Shown here piece after piece: positions 11,037 through 23,114 of a stretch of DNA of 64,000 nt. This stretch comes from Astrocystis sublimbata (lineage: Eukaryota; Ascomycota; Sordariomycetes; Xylariales; Xylariaceae). Below the pieces are notes generated by a model. That model ran no database searches, had not been told where the DNA came from, and was given only the letters and a program-made list of their open reading frames with translations. Position 1 is the stretch's first letter; each line of letters starts with the position of its first letter. A program made the position numbers and the translations under genes. The stretch spans positions 248,001 to 312,000 of the forward strand of contig JAJNNY010000042.1 of assembly GCA_022453515.1 (NCBI GenBank), written 5' to 3'.

Positions 11037-11671
11037 GGGCTTAGGGGCTCGTGATCGCAGTGATGAACAATGCAACTAATTACTGCTGAATACTGGCAAT
11101 TCCAATGTCGTCTGAGACTTTGGTACCGCCTTCTATGATTATGCTAGCTCTGATGTTTATGTGACGTATGGGTCTGGGATTTCAAGTGCGATCAGGAAAC
11201 TCGGTTTGACAATATGTCAAAGCTGTTGAGTCAGTTTGCTAGTAGCGTAACCTACAACATGATCTCGTTTAAAAGCCATCTTCGGAGAGCAGTGAAAATG
11301 AGAGCCTATGGGTTATCATGGAACGGGACCCTTGTTGAGATTGTTATAGTTTTACATGCTTCAACAGTCTTCCGGAGAAATCAAGGGGGGAGCTAACTTT
11401 CGAGCGTCCAACCGTTTCGCTTTTTCAAAGTTGATTTACTACTCACCCCACGTTATGACATTCAAATCGCATCTAAGAGCCCCTCCTCCACAGAGAGAAC
11501 ATCAGATCACGATCCAGTTTCGTGCTGACAAATATCTCATTGATGACTTGATAAACACCATCAACTCTAAGTATGACCGAATTCTGCAGTCTCTGTATAC
11601 TGTAATGGTCTACACCCTTTATACCCAATCCACTAACAGAATCAATTCCAGTACCCCTTTCACTCTATGTG
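11037..11671. other. Convergent intergenic region
   Basis: About 635 bases between the 3' ends of Sgd1 and the MFS transporter. AT-richer than the flanks. No supported gene or RNA. Confidence 0.5.
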
Positions 11672-13188
11672 TTAAACTCTATGGGTTAGACTTCGTGATA
11701 TCTTAATGCGCGTCATCAAGGCAAGAACAAGCGCCACAAAGCTCAATCCGCCAGCGTAGAAGATAGTCGGCAAAAAGCTGTGCACGTTGCCGTAGCTCCC
11801 CGTCGCATTCAGGATGTACCCGGCAATGGGGCTACCTAGCAGATAGCCGCCCGTCCAGGCCGTGACCACCATGCCCATGACCACGCCGACGCGCGCACTT
11901 CCGAAGATGTTGGCAACCACAGTAGGCATCGTTGCAAAGAAGGTCCCGTTTGCCGCTCCGTTGAGTATGACGAAGACGACGAGAGGCCCGGTAGAGGTGG
12001 CAAACGGCCAAATGAGGAGCATGCTAATGGCGTTGAGAAACAGAGATAAGAGCATGGTGTTGAGCGCGCCTGCGCTGTCGGCGAGCGCACCACCGCCCAT
12101 GCGGCCGAAGAAGGAAGCAAACTGGAAGGCGGCGACGAGGCCTGCGCCAGCAAGCGACGGGAGCCCGAAAGACTCGGCATAGAGAGGGATGAAAAAGACA
12201 GGGACAAAGAGGGGGAAAGTGGCGATAAGGCCGCATAAAAAGAGGGTGACGAAGCGGAAGTCCTTGAAGAGGATCCTATGACGATCTATCAGGCCTCATC
12301 TCTACCGGCTGAGGGGGGATATATCAACGACAAAGAAAGAAAACTCACCATTCTACCCACGCAGCTGCAGGGGGCGGTCCATTGCGGTCCTTGATCAGAA
12401 AAGCCAGGGGCAGGCCCGTGGTCAGCATAGAGAGACCGATGATGCGGAAAGTCCACTCGATACCGAGCTTTTGATTGATAACGTCCATGACAAAGGCGAT
12501 GCCTGTGCCGCCAAGCCCACCGCCCGCGTAGACGATGCCATTAGCCAGGCCGCGCTTCTTCTTGAAGTACTGCGCAGGCGTGACCGAGGAGACCATGAAG
12601 CAAAGACTGACGCCGATTCCCATCAGGATACTCTCGGTGCCGAACAAACCGCCGATAGAGTGCGTACAAAAAGATGCCGTCGTCTCACCGATGCCCATGA
12701 GGAAGACGCCCAGCAAGGCCGTGGTGCGCGCTCCCAGAAACCGAACCAGGCGGGCATTGACCAGGGCGAAGGCTGCGATGGCGGCTATCGTGGTGCTTCC
12801 TACATAGTGATAGTGCGTTAGGAGATGTGTGTGTGTGTGTGTATAAGAGGATGGGTTTGGATCTAGGTATCTTCCGGGATGGCTCTGCCTTGCTCCCCAG
12901 GTCGCTTCACATACCCACGAAAGAGAGTGTCGATGCGCCTGCGAGTCCCTGGTTGTCAGCCGCGGCAGGTGTAATAGCAGCAGCAGCAGCAGCAGCAGGT
13001 GGCCCTACGGCGCTCAGACTTGTGTCGGCGTCGCTCGTCTCTGAAGGGTGCTGGCCCTTGTCTCTACCGCCATCAGTCCCAGAAGCGGTGGCATCAAGGG
13101 CATGAGAATCGTGCACTATCTCAAGAGGTACGAAGGCCGTAAGGGCCTGGCCGGTTGTGGCTCGCATGGGGCCGTGAGACAGTGTCAT
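11672..13188 (-). CDS. MFS transporter, monocarboxylate/Mch family, lacking TM1
   Basis: Major facilitator superfamily protein of the fungal monocarboxylate-porter-like (Mch) group; substrate unknown, membrane-located. Three minus-strand exons, 12915-13188, 12349-12799 and 11672-12275, give 1329 nt or 442 aa. The body matches the family: LVRFLGARTTALLGVFLMG, FMVSSVTPAQYFKKKRGLANG, YAGGGLGG, VVFVILNGAANGTFFATMPT, and ARVGVVMGMVVTAWTGGYLLG. Hydrophobic segments account for roughly eleven helices. The normal first helix, which follows a DGG motif in relatives, is missing. Here TDGG is followed by about 39 polar and alanine-rich residues, including seven consecutive Ala, before ASTLSFVG. Splice sites are canonical, and the first intron (12800-12914) carries a TG microsatellite. 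Function as a transporter is therefore doubtful. It sits beside a decayed NRPS-like fragment and a P450. Confidence 0.82.
12826..12842. repeat. TG dinucleotide run in MFS intron
   Basis: About eight TG units inside the first intron of the minus-strand MFS gene. Confidence 0.9.
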
Positions 13189-13522
13189 GGCTCGTCCTGT
13201 AGAGTGAGAAAGTGTGCTGCTTAATGAAAAGACACAAAGCGATGGTTCCCTAAATCATACCTGTTTACCTGGTCCTTTGTCCACGCCCATCCCAGTACCA
13301 ACGTAGGGGCTAACAGGCCCAGCCGGGAATACCCATGGGCAGCCCATTGTAAACCTTAATTATGACTGGGTGACTGGGTCGGGCCGAGGGCAGTCTTTGA
13401 TCTGTCTGTTAGGTCATCTGCCTCAAGTCCTGAAGAGCAGTGGGTAGATCTTCAACAGGTCGCTAAAATATTTATTTCCAAAAAGAATGTTCTTAGGGAC
13501 AGCCAAGTAGCCTATCTACACG
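13189..13522. other. Upstream region of MFS gene
   Basis: About 330 bases between the MFS start codon and the downstream end of the NRPS-like relic. It should contain the MFS promoter. I searched it for a hydrophobic exon that could supply the missing first helix and found none. Confidence 0.5.
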
Positions 13523-13930
13523 TTAGTTCGAAACAAGATCCCCTGCTCCTCTCCCAAAATCCCACTGTTCCAACCAATTTGCCATCATGAACTGATCAAC
13601 AGCACCCACCATAGCTGGACGGTGACTGCATTTCCTTGTCAGTTCCGTTTGCATAAGCGTCTGCCGGGCGCCGCTCCGTCTGCCTTCTTCCAGATCCCGG
13701 AAAAAGTCCAGCAACTTCAATGCCGGCAGCGTTGCCGCCATCTACTCCCACTGCGCCGGCGCCGGCGCCGGCGCCGAGCTTTCTAACTGATGCAACCACT
13801 CGGGGAACGGCAATATCCTGAGCGGATCCTCCATGCACGCTTGCACCGCCGGCGCTAGCATTGCCCAGGGCCGTGTTCGGGTTGCAGACGTTGAACAGCA
13901 CCAAGTTCTGCTGCCGTCGCGGGTCCGCAT
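13523..13930 (-). pseudogene. Relic C-terminus of an NRPS-like reductase
   Basis: Minus-strand remnant of the last roughly 130 residues of an adenylate-forming (A-T-R) reductase. In order it reads LVLFNVCNPNT (about 13868-13904), then in another frame RPWAMLAPAVQACMEDPLRI and LPFPEWLHQLESS, then an in-frame TAG at 13742-13744, then MAATLPALKLLDFFRDLEEG and MANWLEQWDF. The same order ends the intact enzyme at 28.9-32.1 kb (VYHAVNPKLGYW, VPWAEWVQTL, LPGLKLLDFYESL, WVDLWLKQWNF). At least one frameshift near 13868 and one stop separate the pieces. No adenylation, carrier or Rossmann motif is found upstream; the P450 gene begins at 14294. A GC-rich repeat of GCCGGC units (about 13755-13774) lies just before the stop. 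It is a broken fragment, not a gene. Confidence 0.75.
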
Positions 13931-14293
13931 TGCCGGCCGGCGCAGTGGGAACATGACGTCCAATTGGCGCATGTCAAAGGCACACGGTAACCTGGTTTCG
14001 GATAACAGCGCCACGACAGCCCCAGACTCCAATTGAAGTGCTGTTCAGGACTTTTCCAGCTCGAGTTACTAAGTCGTAACTTATCGGTCCTGCGTAGCGA
14101 GGGGTTACGTGGAGCAAGGCAATTTTTGCACAACTTATTCAGTGAATTGGACGGCTCCTATAGAGCCCTACTGGTTTATAATACGTCTTTTGCTGTTTGT
14201 TTGTGTGACTATGGCAACTCAGTGATTTTATAAACGCGTGGACAATGAACCAGCAACTCCTTGGAGCCCTAGTAATAGACCAACAATATCCTC

Positions 14294-15955
14294 CTACTCA
14301 TTGGTTGTCAAGGATTCAGTCAACTTCTTCTCATCCCGCGGTATGCACAAAACACGATATGGATTAGCCGCCATGATCAAGTCTTTCGGGTTCTTGATAT
14401 CCTCTCTAGGGTCACACCGGATCTCCCCCGAAGCCTCGATACGGAAGCTGGATAAAAGTCTCATGAAGATGAGGTATAGCTCCCGCGTAGCCAACAGATG
14501 CGCCGAGCACATGCGGTATCCCAGCCCAAAGGTAAATACAGGCGCGTCCGGTTTCTCGAGCCAGCGTTCCGGCCGGAAGACTGCAGGCTCTGACCACAGC
14601 TCTGGATCTGTGAGATGCTTGATTAGCTGGTTTGCCCGATGATGCCAAGTTTGGAGGAGCCCTTACCCCTATTACAAGCCCAGGCATTCATATAAACCGT
14701 ACTTCCGGTGGGTATCAATATTCCTTCGTGATGGACTTCCTTGATAGACACCCGTGGCAGCGCAAGCGGGATGACGGTGAAGTAACGAAGCGCCTCCTTG
14801 GCAAGTGCGAGGATGTACGCACACTTCTGGTCGTCGGCGGCGGCGGGTAGACCAGATCCGGTGAATTGTCTGATCTCTTCATAGGCTTTATCCTGGAGTT
14901 CCGGGTGCAGGGCTAGATGGCCAATAGTCCAATGCACCGAGTTGGCGACCGTCTCAAAGCCTCCACTTGTCATAGATAGACTAATCGACCTCAATTCTGT
15001 ATCTGTCAAGGCAACTTCCTTGTACTTGAGCATGCTCGCTTGTATACATGGTCTGCCGTTGGTTCCCTCGTCGACTTTGTGAACGACCTCATCGTCAAAC
15101 TTGGCCATGTACGTATCCCGCCGCTGGCGCAATGACCTTGACATTGCCGAGACCTGAGAAAATGGACTCAGGCGTAGTAACGGTACATGGTCCGCCGGAT
15201 TACCAATAGTAGAGCGCGTGCGGTTTAGCTCCTCCTCAACGTGTACGACCTCCCTGAAAAGCTCGTCTTCGATCGACCGCACGCGGACACCCCAGTTGAT
15301 GGTAGTTACGAGGGATAGGCTCATCCGTTGGATCATCGGTAACGGGTCGATATGTACCGTTCCCCTCTGGCCGAAGTCAAGTAGATCTTGTAGGAATGAC
15401 TTGGTCTCGAGATCTAGGTACGGGATGTAGGACTGGATAGCAGGACGATTAAGCGCGCTAGCAGCACCTTTCTTCTTTCGCTTCAGACTCTCGTCATAGG
15501 GAGACGTTCCGATAGTGAAACTTGCCGTACTCGGCGCACCCTATGGAGGTAGATGATCAGTTAAGCATACCTACCGCTTGATTCAGTTCACGATATACCT
15601 TATAAAATAAGTACGTCATCGGCCGTGAGCTGAGGGCGTGCGAGTTCGTTTGGAAGAGAGCTTTGGCTGCAGCCGCACTATTGACTACCACAACGTTTGT
15701 GTTCCCCAGCTGTACTTGGTAGACGTCCCCATATCTTCGGGCCCATTCCTGATACTTCATCGCGGCGTTGTCGCGTACATCTAAAAGGCTTCCAATGAGC
15801 GGCCATCCCCTTGGCCCTTTGAGCCCTGGGATTCTCGCGCTTGCGCGCACATATTCATTCCCCACAATATAGGTCAGAAGCGGAATCACGGGACTCAGGA
15901 AGAGATACCATAATGGAATAGCAGAGAGCTCTGTAAATGTGTCGTAATAGCCCAT
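14294..15955 (-). CDS. Cytochrome P450, CYP504 (phenylacetate hydroxylase)-like
   Basis: Membrane-anchored P450 monooxygenase closest, by motif, to CYP504 enzymes such as fungal phenylacetate hydroxylases; the true substrate is unknown. Three minus-strand exons, 15575-15955, 14667-15540 and 14294-14607, give 1569 nt or 522 aa. Features in order are an N-terminal hydrophobic anchor (WYLFLSPVIPLLTYIVG), IPGLKGPRGWPLIGSLLDV, the CYP504-type stretch FTIGTSPYDESLKRKKKGAA, an I-helix region MTSGGFETVANSV, ExxR (KEALRYF), the PERW motif, and heme loop FTFGLGYRMCSA with the axial Cys. The heme loop has Ala where most P450s have Gly after CxG, and the I-helix has GGFET instead of AGxxT. I chose the start at 15955 because an upstream in-frame ATG lies in non-conserved sequence. 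All junctions close in phase, so this gene looks intact beside decayed neighbours. Confidence 0.88.
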
Positions 15956-16670
15956 AACTGTGGCTTGCAAGTTTAGGCGATGGGTACTCCAGCATAAGCA
16001 AAGATTGAATTGGAGATTAGAGCTATATTCATGTTGTGTTATCTGTAAGCAAGCAAAACAGCCGACCCTAGCATTTGGGATCCGGGGATACGTCATCTGT
16101 ACACCACGTTTGCCCTTTATTTCTATCTTTCTAATGATAACAGTTACTTTTCTTGTACTTCTGGTGCTGAATGTAACAAAGGATTCATAGCCTGAGGCGT
16201 CCTAGACCATAGGGCGGATGCTGGCGGCGGCATTTTACGTTACCTAGGGACCCAAGCATGTTGGTCCCTTTGAGTCGTACAATGCACCCGTACAAGCTAG
16301 AAGCAGGAACCCTGGTACAGAGTTCAGAGTTTTGCCAACATTTCCACGCAGTCAGACTTGGTACTTAAACCAATCCCAATGTGAAACCCAACACAACAAT
16401 AACTTTTTCGTGGAATGGCAAGTTGATTGACCAGTCAGCCTTTACAGGCAATATGAGAATAACAACATCGGCTGTTGTGTTAAATACCATACTGGCTACT
16501 CAATCAACCTTGCTGCAGCCTCACCGTGTGTGGTTGTTCATATAGCTTACGGCTTGCTCACTCGGTGGTACTTCATGGTAAGGGGGCATCTCAGGAGCTT
16601 TCGGGAAATGTTCTGTTGTGGCTACTGTAGTCGAGTGTGTATGGAAGCCATAACCCATGGGTTGGGAACC
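15956..16670. other. P450 upstream region
   Basis: About 700 bases upstream of the P450 start codon, AT-rich in part (about 16100-16190). It probably carries the P450 promoter. No gene or repeat is supported. Confidence 0.45.
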
Positions 16671-17163
16671 TTATAGTTCTTGGCGAGATCGCATCCTCTT
16701 CAAAAACACAAAGTAAGCTACACCCAGGATGCTATACCTCCAAGCGCGGCAACAACCCCTATTCCTGCCTTCGTACCTATAGATAACCCCTCAGATACAT
16801 GATTTGTCTTCGATGGGCTGGATGTAGGCGCAGGTTATATCGATGTCCTGGAAACGTTGATGGAAGTTGGAGTTGTGGTTATCAGAGTACCAGATAAACT
16901 TGTGCTGGGCAATGAAGCTGTGCCGCCCGAAGAGCTTGATGAGCTGGATGAATCGCTGATAGTGATATTGAAGTATGCCGAACTCTGTTGGTCGTTCGAT
17001 CCGGTGTCGTCAAATAGCCAAAAGAAGAAGATTGGAGAATCACACAGTCGAAGCTCATATGTTTGAACTGTCCACTGGAAGTTTTGCGGTGATGATTCTT
17101 GGGTGGCCGTTTCTGAGGATTAATGACCAGCATTGAAGATAGTGCCAGAAACCTGAACACCAT
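16671..17163 (-). pseudogene. Relic of a Ser-rich single-pass membrane protein
   Basis: On the minus strand, pieces in different frames make up the typical layout of a fungal Ser/Thr-rich type I membrane protein. Possible start MVFRFLALSSMLV at 17163; a shift to ATQESSPQNFQWTVQTYEL; then FFFWLFDDTGS, SSAYFNITISD and a run of nine Ser. An in-frame TAA near 16838 is followed by TKAGIGVVAALGGIAS, a frameshift inside the membrane helix, LGVAYFVFLKRMRSRQEL, and a stop at 16671-16673. At least two frameshifts and one stop break it, and no intron with usable signals removes them. The segment resembles uncharacterised fungal Mid2/Wsc-like proteins by architecture only. Confidence 0.65.
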
Positions 17164-18540
17164 ACGCTTATGGGGAAATATTGATGACACCTTGGCACAA
17201 CCACCAACCAAAAACTGCTGCCAGAGCTCGGCTCTGTATTCATCCCAGATTGTAGTAAATGCCACTATCTGAGTTGACCCTAAGGGTCATCAGGCACCTG
17301 CACTTGCTCCGGCTCCATGTTTTCTGGCTCTGGCCCTTCCTTTTTCTAAGTCAAAATTTATTTTCAAGATGGTCGGTCTAGATTCTGACACGGTATCACA
17401 GTAGGTTATCCAGCGCACCATAGTAATTAATACCTGTGCTTCGTAATATTCTTTATTTCGTGCTAAAGACCAAGGACTCGTTCGACATAAATAGTTTTTG
17501 CGCAATGCGGCAATCTTCTCATTATGTCTATCTCGGGCTTTTGGTCTTGTTGGTGTTGCCTGTTTTTCTTGCTACTTCAAAATTCCCACTGAGAGATTCA
17601 CGACGAAAGAATGCATTTTAGGAGACGATGGCTAAAGCCAAGCCATTCGAGTGACGCGATTAGAGAGTCCATCACCAACAACGGTATCATATATGGCCTT
17701 TACATGTTTATGCTTCATTCTAACTTGATTAATTCTAAGATCCAACAGGCTAGATATTTACTTGGTGAGCAAGCACTAGCCAGGTGTTAGATGCCTCCCG
17801 CATATATGAACACATAGTTCAATATCGAAGGTGAAGGGGAATACTTGCTCGATTAGTGTGTCTAAGCCGTTGGTGGTTTTTCTCTCATCATTGTGGACTG
17901 AAGAATACTAAACATGAATAACTCGCTTTTAGCTCTGGTCGTGGGCAAGACTTACATGCTCTTGTCAACACATTGTCATAGTAAGGGGGGCAGGCTATCG
18001 TATATTCCACCCCAGGCAGCAAATAGCTCTGTCTCAACCCTTCACGGTTCCCCAGTTGTGTAATTAGCCTATCCTATTCTCAGCCATAGATTTTAACAAT
18101 TGTTATTGTCAGCCCACGCAACCTTCGACTGAATACGATTGGTACGTACCTCACGCGGTTAGTTGCGGTGTGTATTATGTCGAATGGGGAATAGCGCGGG
18201 CGCCGAGGCGGCAGAACAGGACAGACATGGTGACAGCGGGCGAGGGACCTGGCCGTGCTGGCGTCCATACGAGTACTGGCGGGCGTTTTAGCAGCGAGCT
18301 CCGGACCCCCAAAATTTAATCATCGTCAAAGGCCCGAAAGCCAGCATCTCCATCCCGTCTCTCTCCCCTAAGCTGGCCTTACCAACCTAGATATCCCTAT
18401 CCAACCCTTCGCCTAAGGCAACATCGCGCATTCGCCCCTCTCCCGTGCGCGCGACTTGCTTCCTTGTCTATCTGCATTCGAGCGCTGCGCAATTGTCTCC
18501 GACCCTGCCGCCGCCGACCTCCGTCATCACATCAGCAACC
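17164..18540. other. AT-rich intergenic region and Lpd1 promoter
   Basis: About 1.4 kb with no supported gene. The stretch 17400-18100 is AT-rich. From about 18340 the sequence becomes pyrimidine-rich and resembles a housekeeping promoter and leader for the dihydrolipoamide dehydrogenase gene that starts at 18541. Confidence 0.5.
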
Positions 18541-20395
18541 ATGCTCGCAAGTCGTTTAATACCGCGGACCGCCGTCCGATCCTCCTTCGCCACCCGCTCC
18601 TCGTACGCAACATGACCGACTTCTGTTTCTTTTGGCATCCTCTTCTAACATGTCTTCAGCCTGCCCACAGTCATCTCTTCCGCTTCGCGCCTGCGGAGAG
18701 CATATGCCACCCAGACAGGTACGCACTCTCGCATCGAGGACACGACCAGTAATGTCACAACGCTTAACTAACGCGATCCATTGGCCATGCAGAGGATAAG
18801 GATCTCGTCATCATTGGTGGCGGTGTTGCCGGATATGTCGCCGCTATCAAGGCCGGACAGGAGGGCTTAAAGGTGCGTGCCTTATAATACCTCGCTAGTC
18901 GAATCGACGAAATCGCAAGGAAACCAACTAAACCAGGTACCTTACTGACAATGCCTTACTACCGCAGGTTGCCTGCATCGAGAAGCGCGGTGCCCTCGGC
19001 GGCACTTGCCTCAACGTCGGCTGCATCCCCTCCAAGTCGCTCCTCAACAACTCCCACCTCTACCACCAGATCCTCCACGACACCAAGGGCCGTGGTATCG
19101 AGGTCGGCGACGTCAAGCTCGACCTCGCAGGAATGATGAAGGCCAAGGATACCTCCGTCAACGGCCTGACCAAGGGTATCGAGTTCCTCTTCAAGAAGAA
19201 CGGCGTCGAGTACATCAAGGGCACCGGCTCCTTCGTCAACGAGAACGAGATCAAGGTCAACCTGAACGACGGCGGCGAGACCAGCATCAAGGGCAAGAAC
19301 ATCATCATCGCCACCGGTAGCGAGGCCACCCCCTTCCCCGGCCTCGAGATCGACGAGAAGCGCGTCATCACCAGCACCGGCGCCCTCTCCCTCGAGAAGG
19401 TCCCCGAGAAGATGATCGTCATCGGTGGTGGTATCATCGGTCTCGAGATGGGCTCTGTATGGTCGAGGCTCGGTGCCAAGGTCACCGTTGTTGAGTTCCT
19501 CGACCAGATCGGTGGCCCCGGCATGGACACCGAGATCGCCAAGCAGGCCCAGAAGCTCCTGAAGAAGCAGGGTGTCGAGTTCAAGCTCGGCACCAAGGTC
19601 GTCAGCGGCGAGGCGAGCGGCGAGACCGTCAAGCTCGAGGTCGACTCGGCTAAGGGTGGCAAGCCCGAGACCGTAAGTTTATAGCCCCACCATACATTGA
19701 TCCCTCCTCCCCATTTCCACTCTCCTGCTCCCTGCATCAGACCATCTCTAGCCCTCTCTAACCTCGACTTGAAACAGCTCGATGCCGACGTCGTCCTCGT
19801 TGCTATCGGTCGTCGCCCCTACACCAGCGGTCTCGGCCTCGAGAATGCCGGTCTAGAGGTGGACGAGCGCGGCCGTGTTGTCATCGACTCCGAGTACCGC
19901 ACCAAGGCTTCCCACATCCGGTGCATCGGTGACGTAACCTTCGGCCCCATGCTGGCCCACAAGGCCGAGGAGGAGGCCGTCGCCGCTGTCGAGTACATCA
20001 AGAAGGGCTACGGCCACGTCAACTACGGCGTCATCCCCTCGGTCATGTACACGCACCCTGAGGTGGCCTGGGTGGGCCAGAACGAGCAGGAGCTCAAGCA
20101 GCAGAAGATCCCCTACAAGGTCGGCACCTTCCCCTTCAGCGCCAACTCGCGCGCCAAGACCAACCTCGACACCGACGGCATGGTCAAGATGCTGGCCGAC
20201 CCCGAGACCGACCGCCTCCTGGGCTGCCACATCATCGGCCCCAACGCCGGTGAGATGATTGCTGAGGCCACTCTGGCGCTCGAGTACGGCGCCTCGACCG
20301 AGGACATTGCCCGCACCTGCCACGCCCACCCCACGCTGGCTGAAGCCTTCAAGGAGGCCGCTATGGCCACCTACTCCAAGGCCATCCACTACTAG
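18541..20395 (+). CDS. lpd1: Dihydrolipoamide dehydrogenase, mitochondrial (E3)
   Basis: FAD enzyme that reoxidises lipoamide with NAD+, the shared E3 component of pyruvate and 2-oxoglutarate dehydrogenases, branched-chain dehydrogenase and the glycine cleavage system. Five exons, 18541-18602, 18660-18718, 18793-18872, 18968-19672 and 19778-20395, give 1524 nt or 507 aa. The first 39 residues are an Arg/Ser/Ala-rich mitochondrial presequence ([20 protein letters not shown]). Motifs are the FAD dinucleotide fold [17 protein letters not shown], redox disulphide [13 protein letters not shown], the NAD fold [12 protein letters not shown], and the C-terminal dimer-interface HAHPTLAEA with catalytic His and Glu. 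Length matches the family. The coding part is strongly C-ending in codon choice, as in highly expressed fungal genes. Confidence 0.97.
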
Positions 20396-23093
20396 ACTAC
20401 CCCACGACCGTAGATAATTAGAGATGGGGAGGGGACGGGAATGACAGCAGTTTTACGACGGCATCTTAATCGGCATAAGAGGTCAGGGCTCAGCACTGGT
20501 GTCACGGTGTATATTATTCCTACAGCATGAGAACAAACAAACAGCAAGAAACGACAGGCACATTGAAAGTTATAGACAAACCTTTGGGATGCCTTGTACG
20601 TGACATGACATCTTGGTTATATATGTAGAGACAAAGTGCTCACTGGGGAGATGGAGGGATGGAGAGCAGGCATGAGATTTATATAGTGCCGGCCGCGCTG
20701 AACCAGCATAAAGAGCCAGCTTCATCTGTAAATGATACGAGGTCTCTCCCTGGTCTCCTTCTGAATGCCGTCAAGATCCTATCAACTCGACCTGCCACTT
20801 GGGAAGGGAGCTAGTATAGATCGAGGGCTTGAGATATAGCTAATCAGCCTGACGAAATAGTCTATTATACCATGTGCTGTAGTGTGAAAGTTGAATGGCC
20901 CCCCACAACGACTTCTAGCTGACGCCCTGTACTGAGCTCGTGGTGGAAGCATTTAATGAACATTCCTGCCTATCTAATCCGTACACCAGCCAGTATGAGT
21001 GGGTCAGTGATTATAAATCCTTCCACCACATGCCGAGGTAGGGCCCTGGATGCTATCAACGTATGGTAATTTCCATACTGTCATGCTTGTTCGAAAAGAA
21101 GGGGACCTTTTTCTACTACTATCCACACGATTCGGGGCCACCTTTTTTCATACTGGGGTACTGCGTAAGGCGAGAGGGTACCGGCACGATGGTCTCACAC
21201 GTGGCCATGTCCTTGCCACAATCCTTCTATCTCAGGATTTACCTAGGAGGGAACGGTGGTGTGTGTTAACGGATCTGGGTGTATGGAACTGTGTCAAGGC
21301 GTGTGTGTGTGTTTGTGTGCTGCCTTTGCCTAGGGCTGCTCGGGCATAGTAATTTTCTTCTTTCTTGGTGACCGGGCGTATGTATAACATAAACGTATAT
21401 AATAGGTAGGTAGGTACATTGTGAGCTAATAGTTAAGGTTGCCAGAGTAAGAGATGTAAGCCAACGTTGTCCGAGCACACACACATGGATGGCGAGGATG
21501 GCATGGTGCATGCATGCATGCAATGTAAGTAATCAGATTTGTCCAAGGTTATGGTTGTTCCAAGAATAGAAACAAACCGTTCGATTACTCGGCTCGGCAG
21601 AGGAGAGGCCAAGGGACAGGTAAATAAATCAACGATAAAAGAAGGAGCAAATTATCATACTGGAAATACTATTAAGTGGCAATTAATAACGAGAAAGCCT
21701 AGAGTCTTGTTGAAGATTTTGAAATGAAGTGATGGTACTTGATCATGAACCATGTCGAAACAATTATGCATATTACTTCCTTTTCGAACAGACGCGGAGT
21801 GAATGCAGTACCATGATCTGATATGACCCAAGGAATTCTAACTGGGGCAGGCAGGCAACTTCGGCATCAGCTTGGGACCATGAGCTCAACAACGAACGAC
21901 GGCAGTTGTTTTTGACGGCCCTACTAACCATTGTAGACTATATGTGCTTATTCAATCAAGCGTTGAGAAGATTCGGTATGGGTCTACTGCCCCAGTTTGC
22001 TTACAAAACCAAATCCCACGTGGAATACAATTTGTGTTATGCGGGCATCTACAACGTGTCTAAACCTCTATGAGTATTGATATGTATTCAAGTGATGAGA
22101 TAGATATATATTTCATCCTATACTTGTTCACAGTATGTGAAGCACTAGGAGTGATATTCTAGTCCTCTGCCAACACGACGTATTAAGTTATTATTAGAGT
22201 ACTTTGTCATCAACTTGCAATGTACGGTTCCTGTACGGTCCTCCATGTGAAGGATTCTTTGCCCGACATGGCTAGTTCAATATTGAAACAACAAGACCAC
22301 TGCAATGTTCTGGTGAAAGGCCTAAGGAGTTGTCCAGAAAATGTACAAATAGACTCTGCATTGCAATTCCCAGATGTCATTTATTGTTCACAATTATCCC
22401 TCCTGATTCAACATCTTTTGCATAACTTGTTTTAAGAGAACTTTCAAGATGTTACACATTTATCGACTTTAAATTGCCATATTGTCTTCCTTCACGGTGA
22501 CTTATTCGGAGGCATTGCTTGATGACCAATCACGTCGTCTTTTCCAATTCCATACGAGCAGTTGCAGAATAGGCGCTGCAGGAAACGTGTGCTAGGTGAG
22601 TCTAGGCGTGCGATAGATAAACTAGGACTTGCATTGCAGGTGGTGGTGGCTGAATTGGTCGATGGAACATGGACCAATAGCATCATTGTAGACCTGGTTG
22701 AGGCTTGCAAGCTCCCGGCCAGTCCGGGCTCGATGCTCCTCTCAGCTGAAACTCAGCCCTGGCCGTTTTGAATTGCTTAGTTTCCTGTCTGGCTGGGCTG
22801 GAAGGATGCTGATCTGACATCGAGATTCTGTCACTGACATTTTAGGTTCTGAGTAACGTATCATAACCTACCCAGGTACATAAGAAACATATTACCCGCA
22901 AGCGCGAGAGAGGTGAGATGAGATGAGATGGTTGGTTGTACGAGATCTCACCGTCTTACATACGAAGCGCGAAGACAAGTGCAAAGAAAGAAAGACATAG
23001 CTAAATTTGGTAATTCAGCAACTTAGGTAATCATTTACCTGCTACATGTTGGGCGCGATGAGCATGCATCGACAATAGATCATCTTTCCTCTA

Positions 23094-23114
23094 CGAACAA
23101 CGAACAACGAACAA
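23094..23114. repeat. CGAACAA tandem repeat x3
   Basis: Three perfect copies of a 7-bp unit in the gene-free interval. Confidence 0.9.

Noticed and set aside
13596..13904. A 102-codon minus-strand frame rich in Ala and Gly
   Set aside because: It starts in real reductase sequence (FNVCNPNT) but then continues out of frame. It is a shifted reading of the pseudogene.
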